A stretch of 64,000 nt of DNA. Origin: UBA5072 sp041737175. Its GTDB lineage: Bacteria > Bacteroidota > Bacteroidia > Bacteroidales > UBA10428. The DNA lies in NCBI GenBank assembly GCA_041737175.1, contig JBGSSF010000002.1, positions 66,406-130,405 of the forward strand, in the 5' to 3' direction. The notes under the pieces are model-generated. The model did no database searches, was not told where the DNA came from, and worked only from the letters and a program-made list of their open reading frames with translations. The position numbers were made by a program, and so were the translations under genes. Below, in pieces: positions 51,271 to 59,027 of the stretch (position 1 is the stretch's first letter; the number at the start of each line of letters is the position of its first letter).

Positions 51271-52086
51271 ATGACAGGGACTAAGGTTCTTTACGTTTCC
51301 CAGGAAATCACCCCATACCTTCCCGAAACGGAAATGTCGGTTATAGGAAGAAATCTGCCTCAGGCCATACAGGAAAAGGGCAGAGAGATACGGACCTTCA
51401 TGCCAAAATACGGATGTATCAATGAGCGGAGGAATCAGCTTCATGAGGTGATACGTTTGTCAGGTATGAACATCATTATTGACGATACGGATCATCCCCT
51501 GATTATTAAAGTTGCTTCCATTCAGGCTGCCAGGATGCAGGTTTATTTCATCGATAACGAAGATTACTTTCAGCGAAAGTACCTGTTCAGTGACGACAAG
51601 GGTGATTTTTTCGAGGACAATGATGAGCGGGCCATATTTTTCGCCCGGGGTGTTATCGAGACTGTCAGGAAATTGCAATGGCCACCCAATATCATTCATT
51701 GTCACGGCTGGTTTTCGGCCCTGATTTCGATTTACATCAAGAAGCTCTATGATGATGACCCTGTTTTCAGGAATTCGAAGGTCATATTGTCACTGTATGA
51801 CAGCGAGTTTAAACAGCCCCTGAATAAGCTTTTCGGGAAAAAGCTGAGCATGGATGGTGTTCCGGCGGAAGATCTCAAAATAGTCGAAGACCCGAGTTAT
51901 CTCAATTATATAAAATTGACAGTGAATATGTCTGATGGCATTATCATTGGCAGTAATCAGATACATCGAGATGTCATAAAATATCTTGAAAAATCGGGAA
52001 AACCTTTGTTGCCCTATCAGGATGCAGATTCATACGTGGAGGCTTATTCTGGATTTTATGATGAGGTAATGAATGGATCACATTGA
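51271..52086 (+). CDS. glycogen/starch synthase-like protein, GT5 N-terminal domain only
   Basis: A 271-residue protein that matches only the first domain of glycogen synthase (GT5). It begins VLYVSQEITPYLPETEMSVI; the usual KTGGL glycine-loop is replaced by MSVIGRNLPQAIQEKGREIR. Further GT5 segments are VYFIDNEDYFQRKYLFSDDK, ERAIFFARGVIETVRKLQWP and IIHCHGWFSALISIYIKKLY. The second Rossmann domain that binds ADP-glucose is missing, and the downstream DNA is the glmS gene, so this is not a truncation in progress. Short versions occur regularly in Bacteroidota, from memory, often near panC or glmS. Whether it makes glycogen is doubtful. Confidence 0.8.
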   Translation: MTGTKVLYVSQEITPYLPETEMSVIGRNLPQAIQEKGREIRTFMPKYGCINERRNQLHEVIRLSGMNIIIDDTDHPLIIKVASIQAARMQVYFIDNEDYFQRKYLFSDDKGDFFEDNDERAIFFARGVIETVRKLQWPPNIIHCHGWFSALISIYIKKLYDDDPVFRNSKVILSLYDSEFKQPLNKLFGKKLSMDGVPAEDLKIVEDPSYLNYIKLTVNMSDGIIIGSNQIHRDVIKYLEKSGKPLLPYQDADSYVEAYSGFYDEVMNGSH

Positions 52087-52115
52087 CGTTTCCATAACTT
52101 TCAAAATCTTTTTTT

Positions 52116-53951
52116 ATGTGTGGAATTGTTGGTTATATTGGATATCGTGAAGTATATCCGATACTTATCAATGGGCTTAAACGTTTGGAATACCGCGGAT
52201 ATGATTCGGCAGGAATCGCGATTCTGAATTCGAAATCTCATATTTACAAATGCAAGGGGAAGGTAAGCGATCTTGAAAAACATGTCAGTGGTAATCCTAT
52301 CCATGGCAATATCGGCATTGGACATACGCGCTGGGCTACCCATGGTGAACCCAATGATACCAATGCCCATCCCCACCAATCCACCGGCGGCAAATTCATT
52401 TTGATCCATAACGGTATCATCGAGAATTATGCCGAATTGAAGGGGAGGTTGAAGAACCTTGGTTTTTCTTTCAAGAGTGATACTGATTCAGAGGTACTGG
52501 CGAATCTGATAGAGTATATTTACCTGAATGGAAATGTCAGCGCTGAAATGGCCGTCAGGTTAGCGCTCAGTCAGGTTGAAGGTGCCTATGGTGTGGTGAT
52601 CATGTGCACCGATGAGCCTGATAAGCTAATTGCAGCCAGGAAGGGCAGCCCGCTGGTCATCGGAGTGGGGAATGATGAATACTTCCTGGCTTCGGATGCA
52701 ACACCAATTGTCGAATATACAAAAAGCGTGATTTACCTGAGCGACCAGAATGTTGCCATCATCACCCGCACAGAGCTTGTGCTGAAAACCCTTAAAAACA
52801 TACCGCTCACCCCTACGATTCAGCAGCTCGATCTGGATATCGGCGAAATTGACAAGGGAGGATATGAGCATTTCATGCTGAAAGAGATTTATGAACAACC
52901 GCGATCCATCATGGATACTTTCCGCGGAAGGATTACAACTCAGGGTACTGAACTGCACCTGGGAGGTCTGTATCAGGTGATACCGCGACTGGTAGAAGCC
53001 AAGAGGATAATCATCATTGGTTGCGGAACCTCATGGCATGCCGGACTTGTTGGTGAGTATCTTTTTGAAGACCTGGCCAGGATTTCGGTGGAGGTGGAAT
53101 ATGCTTCCGAGTTCCGGTACCGTCATCCGATCCTTGATAAAGATGATGTGGTGATTGCCATAAGTCAGAGCGGGGAAACCGCTGACACGCTGGCTGCAGT
53201 CAGACTTGCTAAAGAAGCCGGTGCCCTGGTGCTGGGTATATGCAATGTCGTAGGTTCGAGTATACCCCGCGAAACCGATGGCGGAGTATATACGCATGCC
53301 GGGCCTGAGATCGGCGTGGCTTCAACCAAGGCGTTCACCGCGCAGGTTACCGTACTGGCCATGATGGCCATTCTGGTCGGCCGAAGGAGAAATATCCTGG
53401 ATGATCAACAGTACCAGCATTATATTGATGAATTGAAGGAAATTCCCGGCAAGATTGAGAAAATTCTGGAGCACGCCGGTGAAGTTCAGAAGCTCGCGGA
53501 ATTATTCAGGTACGTGAATAACTTCCTCTATCTTGGAAGGGGTTACCTCTTTCCGGTAGCCCTTGAAGGGGCTCTGAAACTAAAAGAGATCTCCTATATA
53601 CATGCTGAAGGATATCCGGCTGCTGAAATGAAACATGGCCCGATTGCCCTGATTGATCTGAATATGCCCGTTGTTGTGCTGGCCATCAAAGATCATTCCT
53701 ATGATAAGATTGTCAGTAACATCCAGGAAGTGAAAGCCAGGAAAGCCAACATCATTGCGGTGGTAACCGAGGGTGACACAACCATCAAGCAACTGGCCAA
53801 CTATACAGTGGAAATCCCGGAAACGGATCCTATATTTTCTCCGCTGCTCGCAGTTGTGCCCCTTCAACTGATGTCGTATTACATTGCAGTAATGCGCGGA
53901 TGCAATGTGGATCAGCCCCGCAACCTGGCAAAGTCAGTGACGGTGGAGTGA
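52116..53951 (+). CDS. glmS: glucosamine-fructose-6-phosphate aminotransferase (isomerizing)
   Basis: GlmS makes glucosamine-6-phosphate from fructose-6-phosphate and glutamine, feeding UDP-GlcNAc for cell wall and lipid A. The protein starts MCGIVGYIGYREVYPILING with the catalytic Cys exposed at residue 2 after Met removal. The glutaminase domain has RLEYRGYDSAGIA and GHTRWATHGEPNDTNAHPHQ. Two SIS domains follow (GCGTSWHAGLVGEYLFEDL, ISQSGETADTLAAVRLAKE), and the C-terminus ends DQPRNLAKSVTVE, the canonical tail. Length 611 is normal. No glmS ribozyme was recognised in the 29-bp upstream gap. It is convergent and abutting with rfbB. Confidence 0.97.
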   Translation: MCGIVGYIGYREVYPILINGLKRLEYRGYDSAGIAILNSKSHIYKCKGKVSDLEKHVSGNPIHGNIGIGHTRWATHGEPNDTNAHPHQSTGGKFILIHNGIIENYAELKGRLKNLGFSFKSDTDSEVLANLIEYIYLNGNVSAEMAVRLALSQVEGAYGVVIMCTDEPDKLIAARKGSPLVIGVGNDEYFLASDATPIVEYTKSVIYLSDQNVAIITRTELVLKTLKNIPLTPTIQQLDLDIGEIDKGGYEHFMLKEIYEQPRSIMDTFRGRITTQGTELHLGGLYQVIPRLVEAKRIIIIGCGTSWHAGLVGEYLFEDLARISVEVEYASEFRYRHPILDKDDVVIAISQSGETADTLAAVRLAKEAGALVLGICNVVGSSIPRETDGGVYTHAGPEIGVASTKAFTAQVTVLAMMAILVGRRRNILDDQQYQHYIDELKEIPGKIEKILEHAGEVQKLAELFRYVNNFLYLGRGYLFPVALEGALKLKEISYIHAEGYPAAEMKHGPIALIDLNMPVVVLAIKDHSYDKIVSNIQEVKARKANIIAVVTEGDTTIKQLANYTVEIPETDPIFSPLLAVVPLQLMSYYIAVMRGCNVDQPRNLAKSVTVE

Positions 53952-55007
53952 TCAGCGATGCTGATACTGCTTTTCGTAGTATTTTTCGTAATCACCGTTC
54001 ACCACATGCCGGAGCCATTTTTCATTGGCCAGGTACCAGTCAACTGTCAGCACGAGCCCCTGTTCGAATGTCAGAGAAGGAGACCAATCCAATTCATTTT
54101 TTAATTTGGAGGCATCAATTGCGTATCGCAGATCATGTCCGGCCCTATCAGTCACGAAAGTGATCAGCATTTCTGAAGTACCCGCGGGCCGGTTCAGCTT
54201 TTCATCCATGATACGGCAGAGCAGACGGATCAGGTCAATGTTCTTCCATTCGTTATTCCCGCCAATGGTATAGGTTTCCCCATTTTTACCCTGATGAAAA
54301 ATAACATCAATGGCCTTGGCATGGTCCTCAACATAAAGCCAGTCGCGTATGTTTTCACCTGCTCCGTAGACCGGGATTGCCTGGCTGTTTTTGATATTGT
54401 TAATGGCAAGCGGAATAAGTTTTTCGGGGAACTGGTTGGGACCGTAATTATTGGAACAATTGGAGATTTTAACGGGTAACCCGTAAGTATTATGATAAGC
54501 CCTTACGAGGTGATCAGAACTTGCTTTGGATGCGGAATAAGGACTGCGCGGAGCATAAGCGGTATCCTCCGTGAAATATCCTTCTTTACCCAGAGAGCCA
54601 AAAACCTCATCGGTTGAGATATGATAAAAGATCTTTTCGTGGTAATGACCCTGCCATTTTTCTTTGGCGGAATTCAGCAGATTTACCGTACCTAAGATAT
54701 TGGTCTGGATAAAATCGAGCGGATGGGTTATGGAACGGTCGACATGTGATTCTGCTGCAAGGTGAATGATGCCATCAAACCGGTATTCGTGGAACAGGGT
54801 GTTCACCTGCTGAAGGTTGGTAATATCGGCTTTGACAAACCGATAATTGGGCCGATGTTCTATATCTGCAAGATTTTCGAGATTGCCTGCATATGTCAGC
54901 TTATCCAGATTAACCATCAGGTAGTCGGGATATTTATTTACAAATAAACGGACTACGTGCGATCCGATAAAGCCTGCCCCTCCTGTGATAAGTATAGTTT
55001 TGCCCAC
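53952..55007 (-). CDS. rfbB: dTDP-glucose 4,6-dehydratase
   Basis: Catalyses the first step toward dTDP-rhamnose and other deoxysugars. The 351-residue short-chain dehydrogenase has the NAD-binding motif ILITGGAGFIGSHVVRLFV, the ISTDEVFGSLG substrate-binding segment, the catalytic YSASKASSDHLVRAYH (Tyr-x-x-x-Lys), and the family's NCSNNYGPNQFPEKLIPLAI. These distinguish it from galE. The start is GTG, 11 bp after the end of galE. No rfbA, rfbC or rfbD is present here, so the deoxysugar made is unknown. Confidence 0.95.
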   Translation of the reverse strand: MGKTILITGGAGFIGSHVVRLFVNKYPDYLMVNLDKLTYAGNLENLADIEHRPNYRFVKADITNLQQVNTLFHEYRFDGIIHLAAESHVDRSITHPLDFIQTNILGTVNLLNSAKEKWQGHYHEKIFYHISTDEVFGSLGKEGYFTEDTAYAPRSPYSASKASSDHLVRAYHNTYGLPVKISNCSNNYGPNQFPEKLIPLAINNIKNSQAIPVYGAGENIRDWLYVEDHAKAIDVIFHQGKNGETYTIGGNNEWKNIDLIRLLCRIMDEKLNRPAGTSEMLITFVTDRAGHDLRYAIDASKLKNELDWSPSLTFEQGLVLTVDWYLANEKWLRHVVNGDYEKYYEKQYQHR

Positions 55008-55018
55008 AATCCGGTGAA

Positions 55019-56053
55019 TTATTGGTTCTGTTTTTTACGTACGCTTTTTTCCCAGTTCCAGGCTGACAGCAGGGTTTTTTCAAGCGGGGTATCAGCTTTC
55101 CAACCCAGTTCCTGGTTCGCCAGAGTAGTATCGGCAAAAACGCGGGAAATATCCCCAGGCCGCCGCGGATAAATTTTGTAATTCACTTTCAACCCGGTAG
55201 CTTTTTCAAATGCTTTTACCACATCGAGTACCGATAATCCGTTTCCGGTGCCCAGGTTGAATACTTCGAAATTCTTTTTGGTTTTGTTATTCAGCAGGCG
55301 TTCGATGGCTTTCACATGTGCCCTGGCCAGATCAACAACATCTATATAGTCTCGGATGCCGGTCCCGTCGGGAGTATCATAGTCGTTTCCAAATATCCTC
55401 AGTTCCTCCCGAAGACCGATTACGGTCTGTGTAATATAAGGCACCAGGTTGAGCGGAGTCCCCAGCGGGAGCTCTCCGATCAGCGCCGACTCATGCGCTC
55501 CAATCGGATTGAAGTACCTCAGTGAGATGGCTTTTATACCCTCAACGGCGGCAATGGTATCACGCATGATCTCTTCGGAAATCTGCTTGGTATTCCCGTA
55601 GGGTGAATTGGCCGGTTTAACGGGGGAATGCTCTGTTACGGGCAGCAAGTCGGGTTGCCCGTAAACCGTGCAGGAGGATGAAAATACCAGGTTTGGGATT
55701 TTAAATTCCCGCATGACCTGCAGAAGATTTATCATGGAGATCAGGTTATTGCCATAATACTCGAGCGGTTTCTCAACGGATTCCCCCACAGCTTTCAGGG
55801 CAGCAAAATGCACAAAGGCATGGATCCCCGGGTATTTCCGGCAGCAATCCCGAAGTTTTGGCAGGTCGCACAAGTCAAAATTCTCAAAAGACGGCCGGAT
55901 GCCCGTGATCTTTTGAATCCCGTCAAGCACTTCTATCTGCGAGTTGCGAAGGTCGTCAATAATAATTGTTTCGTAGCCGTTTTCCAGGAGCTCCACTACG
56001 GTATGTGAGCCGATAAATCCGGTTCCGCCGGTTACCAACACTTTATTTTTCAT
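55019..56053 (-). CDS. galE: UDP-glucose 4-epimerase
   Basis: Interconverts UDP-glucose and UDP-galactose (or the GlcNAc/GalNAc pair). The 344-residue protein has VLVTGGTGFIGSHTVVELLE, the VFSSSCTVYGQPDLLP segment, the catalytic SPYGNTKQISEEIMRD, and GTGIRDYIDVVDLARAHVKA, a GalE signature. The Lys-containing PRRPGDISRVFADTTLANQE near the C-terminus is also typical. It starts 11 bp inside the end of the acetyltransferase gene, implying translational coupling. Precise substrate preference is not predictable. Confidence 0.93.
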   Translation of the reverse strand: MKNKVLVTGGTGFIGSHTVVELLENGYETIIIDDLRNSQIEVLDGIQKITGIRPSFENFDLCDLPKLRDCCRKYPGIHAFVHFAALKAVGESVEKPLEYYGNNLISMINLLQVMREFKIPNLVFSSSCTVYGQPDLLPVTEHSPVKPANSPYGNTKQISEEIMRDTIAAVEGIKAISLRYFNPIGAHESALIGELPLGTPLNLVPYITQTVIGLREELRIFGNDYDTPDGTGIRDYIDVVDLARAHVKAIERLLNNKTKKNFEVFNLGTGNGLSVLDVVKAFEKATGLKVNYKIYPRRPGDISRVFADTTLANQELGWKADTPLEKTLLSAWNWEKSVRKKQNQ

Positions 56054-56633
56054 TCAGGGATATTTTTGTTACTGTATTGTCTTCTAGTCTGTATTTTTCT
56101 TTACTTTCCGGGCATTCGGCAACTCCGGTCTGGTCAAAATCCAGCCTGTGACCGAATTCACTCATCCATCCGGAATGCCTTGCAGGATTTCCCACAACCA
56201 GCTCATAGGCTTTTACATCTTTGGTGACGACAGCGCCGGCGCCGATAAAAGCATAACGGCCGATCCGTAAGCCGCAGATAATGGTTGCGTTGGCCCCGAT
56301 GCTGGCGCCCTTTTCAACGAGCGTGGTTTTGTACTGATCTTTGCGGGCAATGGCACTGCGCGGATTGATCACATTGGTGAACACCATCGAAGGTCCGAGG
56401 AAAACATCCTCCTCACAGATCACACCGGTATAGATGGAAACGTTGTTCTGCACCTTCACATTATTGCCCAGTTTAACACCGGGTGATACCACCACGTTCT
56501 GACCCAGATTGCAGTGTTCGCCAATGACACAATCCGACATGACATGTGTGAAGTGCCAAATTTTTGTACCCTTTCCTATCACAGCATTTCCGTCGATTAT
56601 CGCTGTTTCATGTATAAAATAATCCTGGTTCAT
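56043..56633 (-). CDS. UDP-sugar N-acetyltransferase, left-handed beta-helix (WbpD/WlbB-like)
   Basis: A 196-residue hexapeptide acyltransferase. It starts MNQDYFIHETAIIDGNAVIG and carries IWHFTHVMSDCVIGEHCNLG and VFTNVINPRSAIARKDQYKT, a stretch typical of WbpD, which acetylates the 3-amino group of UDP-3-amino-GlcNAcA in B-band O-antigen synthesis. The catalytic residues of WbpD homologues lie in this region. Its upstream partner is the DegT-family aminotransferase, with a 4-bp ATGA overlap, giving the usual WbpE-WbpD order. The dehydrogenase and oxidase partners (WbpA/B) are not in the window, so the final sugar is uncertain. Confidence 0.85.
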   Translation of the reverse strand: MNQDYFIHETAIIDGNAVIGKGTKIWHFTHVMSDCVIGEHCNLGQNVVVSPGVKLGNNVKVQNNVSIYTGVICEEDVFLGPSMVFTNVINPRSAIARKDQYKTTLVEKGASIGANATIICGLRIGRYAFIGAGAVVTKDVKAYELVVGNPARHSGWMSEFGHRLDFDQTGVAECPESKEKYRLEDNTVTKISLNEK

Positions 56634-57766
56634 GATTTACGGGTTACAAATTCAACAATGCTGTCGGTAATGTATTTAAGTTGCTCTGCATCAAGCTCTG
56701 TGTGCATGGGAAGCGATAGAACACTGCTGCAAAGCCTGCCGGAAACGGGGAAACCATTTTCAGGATAACCCAGGTAACGGAAAGCCTGTTGAACATGCAG
56801 AGGTAACGGATAATAAATCATGGAAGGGATTCCTTTTGCTTCAAGGTGCTTCATAAGGCCTTCCCGGTCCACGTTTCCCAGCTTCAGGGTATACTGGTGA
56901 AAAACATGCGTACTGAAGGGTGAACGCTCGGGAATCTCAATCCCCGGAAGTCCTTTCAGGGCTTTGTCATACCAGTCAGCTGCCTGCCGGCGGGACCTGG
57001 AATAGTCATCCAGGTATTTGAGCTTCACCCGAAGTATGGCTGCCTGCATGGTATCTAGCCTAGAATTTACGCCCGTTAGATCGTAATAATACCGTTTCCG
57101 CATGCCATGATGTGTGATGGCGGCCAATGTACCTGCCAGCCCGGAATCATTCGTCATTATGGCACCCCCGTCGCCGAAACAGCCCAGGTTTTTAGACGGA
57201 AAGAAAGAAGTGCTGGCCATATGTCCCATAGTACCTGCCTTGACCGTTTTCCCTGTCTTCAGGGTATAATCAGCAGACAAGGCCTGGGCAACATCTTCAA
57301 TGACGGTCATACCATGCTCACCGGCAATACACAGGATCTCGTCCATGTTGGCACACTGGCCAAAGAGATGAACGGGAATGATGACCTTTGATCTGGGTGT
57401 GATGGCTTTTTCAAGAGACCTGATATCGATATTGAAAGTTCCCGGCTCAACGTCAACCAGAACAGGCTTCAAACCCAGCAGCGCCGAAACCTCAACCGTG
57501 GAAATAAATGTAAAATTAGGTGTTATTACTTCGTCGCCAGGTTTCAGACCAAGCGCCATGAGACCAATCTGGAGTGCATCGGTGCCATTGCCGCAGGCAA
57601 CCACATGTTTGATCCCAAGATATTGCGCCAATTCATTTTCAAAATCCTTCACTTCGGAACCCTTGACAAATACTGCACTGTCGAGTACTCGCTGAATGGC
57701 CTGGTCAATCTCGGGCTTGATGCGTTGGTACTGCCCGTGCAGATCCACCATTGAGATTTTTTTCAC
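56630..57766 (-). CDS. DegT/DnrJ/EryC1/StrS-family PLP aminotransferase (WbpE-like)
   Basis: A sugar-nucleotide aminotransferase. The 378-residue protein starts ISMVDLHGQYQRIKPEIDQA after a GTG at 57766. The PLP lysine lies in TSFFPSKNLGCFGDGGAIMT. Other family segments are VVACGNGTDALQIGLMALGL, TPNFTFISTVEVSALLGLKP and VIEDVAQALSADY. A longer form from GTG at 57793 is possible. It adds an amino group to a 3-keto or 4-keto nucleotide sugar; the neighbouring WbpD-like enzyme suggests position 3. It is the first gene of the four-gene cluster aminotransferase, acetyltransferase, galE, rfbB. Confidence 0.9.
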   Translation of the reverse strand: MKKISMVDLHGQYQRIKPEIDQAIQRVLDSAVFVKGSEVKDFENELAQYLGIKHVVACGNGTDALQIGLMALGLKPGDEVITPNFTFISTVEVSALLGLKPVLVDVEPGTFNIDIRSLEKAITPRSKVIIPVHLFGQCANMDEILCIAGEHGMTVIEDVAQALSADYTLKTGKTVKAGTMGHMASTSFFPSKNLGCFGDGGAIMTNDSGLAGTLAAITHHGMRKRYYYDLTGVNSRLDTMQAAILRVKLKYLDDYSRSRRQAADWYDKALKGLPGIEIPERSPFSTHVFHQYTLKLGNVDREGLMKHLEAKGIPSMIYYPLPLHVQQAFRYLGYPENGFPVSGRLCSSVLSLPMHTELDAEQLKYITDSIVEFVTRKS

Positions 57767-57874
57767 GGATGATAAATTCGGTTTTATGGCCACTAAGATA
57801 GTGATTTGATGCTTAAAATATATATTTTATTAATTTTGACAAATTTTGGTTGTAGCCTAATTAATCAAATACCT

Positions 57875-58915
57875 GTGAATATATCTCCACTTATTCGGGA
57901 ATTGCTACTTATTCATGATCAAATAGTAATTCCGGGCTTCGGTACATTTACCTTGAGCCATCGTCCGGCTGAAATCAACAAAACCACCGGCATTGTAAAT
58001 CCACCATCCAAAGACATTCTCTTTGATGACAGGAAAAAGACCGATGACGGGGAACTTGCCGGATCTATCATGCAAAAGCACCAGCTGACCCGGGAGGAGG
58101 CTGCAAAATCCATTGCCGTCTTTGTAAAATCTGCCGAGGAGCAGCTCAGATTGGCCGGTACAACAACCATCGAAGGTATCGGGTACCTCGGACGCGACAA
58201 ATCGGGCAAATGCAGTTTCAAACCCATGAAAGAACTGTTAAGCCGAATCAATATCTTCGAATTGCCAAAACTGGATATCCCGGTTACCAGAACTATCACT
58301 CCCCGCACAATCAATCCGAAGCCTTATGTGCCACCTGTCGCGACAGACAGGGAAGAGAAAAGAAAATGGTGGATACCCGTGACCATATTGGCTGTGCTCG
58401 CAGGGTTGTCAGCCCTGGTATATTTTACTGGTCTTTATCAGCGCTTTACATCACGTGAACCGGTTGTACTGGTTTCTTCCGATGACAGCAGCGAGGATGA
58501 CCGGCTTGTATTCGGAAACAGGGACAGTACAGGAACAGATACCGCGCAGGAAAGGATCAGCCGTGAGCTCGATCAGCGAACTGCCAGGGAGGAAGCATTG
58601 CTGTATGAGGAAGCTAAGAATAAACCTGCGGAAACCATCGAAAAACCGGCACCTCAACCCGTTTCTCCGGTAGTTGCCGTAAATACTGAAAAAGGCTATC
58701 ATATTATTGCCGGTGCTTTCGGGGTGGAGAGCAATGCCATACGACAAAAAGCACGGTTGGAGAAAAAGGGATTCTCCCCGGTGCTTCTTCCCAAACGGGG
58801 CAATTACTATATGGTCAGTCTGGGATCATTTGACTCAAAAGAGCACGCCGCCACCGCCCTGAGTCAAATGAAAGAGCGGCTGGATCAGGAGCTGTGGGTG
58901 ACGAGGGTTAAGTAG
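57875..58915 (+). CDS. membrane protein with N-terminal HU-like (CCDC81-type) domains and C-terminal SPOR domain
   Basis: A 346-residue protein when read from GTG at 57875. It begins NISPLIRELLLIHDQIVIPG, the prokaryotic CCDC81-type HU domain, and continues to about residue 150. A membrane segment (WWIPVTILAVLAGLSALVYF) follows a basic stretch near residue 185, then an acidic linker, then a SPOR domain (YHIIAGAFGVESNAIRQKAR to YMVSLGSFDSKEHAATALSQ). SPOR domains bind denuded glycan strands at the division site. The HU part would be cytoplasmic and could bind DNA or FtsZ-related partners, which is inference. An upstream ATG at 57806 would add 23 hydrophobic residues over a promoter-like region and is less likely. 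Confidence 0.8.
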   Translation: MNISPLIRELLLIHDQIVIPGFGTFTLSHRPAEINKTTGIVNPPSKDILFDDRKKTDDGELAGSIMQKHQLTREEAAKSIAVFVKSAEEQLRLAGTTTIEGIGYLGRDKSGKCSFKPMKELLSRINIFELPKLDIPVTRTITPRTINPKPYVPPVATDREEKRKWWIPVTILAVLAGLSALVYFTGLYQRFTSREPVVLVSSDDSSEDDRLVFGNRDSTGTDTAQERISRELDQRTAREEALLYEEAKNKPAETIEKPAPQPVSPVVAVNTEKGYHIIAGAFGVESNAIRQKARLEKKGFSPVLLPKRGNYYMVSLGSFDSKEHAATALSQMKERLDQELWVTRVK

Positions 58916-58916
58916 G

Positions 58917-58960
58917 GAGTGATGGGGAGAGTGGGTGAGTGGGAGAGTGGGAGAATGGGA
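58917..58960. repeat. short g-rich tandem repeat (gtgggaga units)
   Basis: About five degenerate copies of an 8-bp gtgggaga-type unit immediately after the SPOR gene stop codon. Confidence 0.75.
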
Positions 58961-58967
58961 GAAACGA

Positions 58968-59002
58968 AACCCTTCAAGTGGTCCTTAGACCCTTGAAGGG
59001 TG
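58968..59002. repeat. dispersed hairpin repeat (acccttcaag...cttgaagggt), copy 2
   Basis: Nearly identical to the reverse complement of 14386-14420. The arms ACCCTTCAAG and CTTGAAGGGT flank a short variable centre. It lies 25 bp before the next gene. Confidence 0.75.
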
Positions 59003-59027
59003 ACTAATCAGTAAAATTCCATATATT

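Noticed and set aside
52087..52115. glmS ribozyme upstream of glmS
   Set aside because: The gap is only 29 bp and lacks the ribozyme core.
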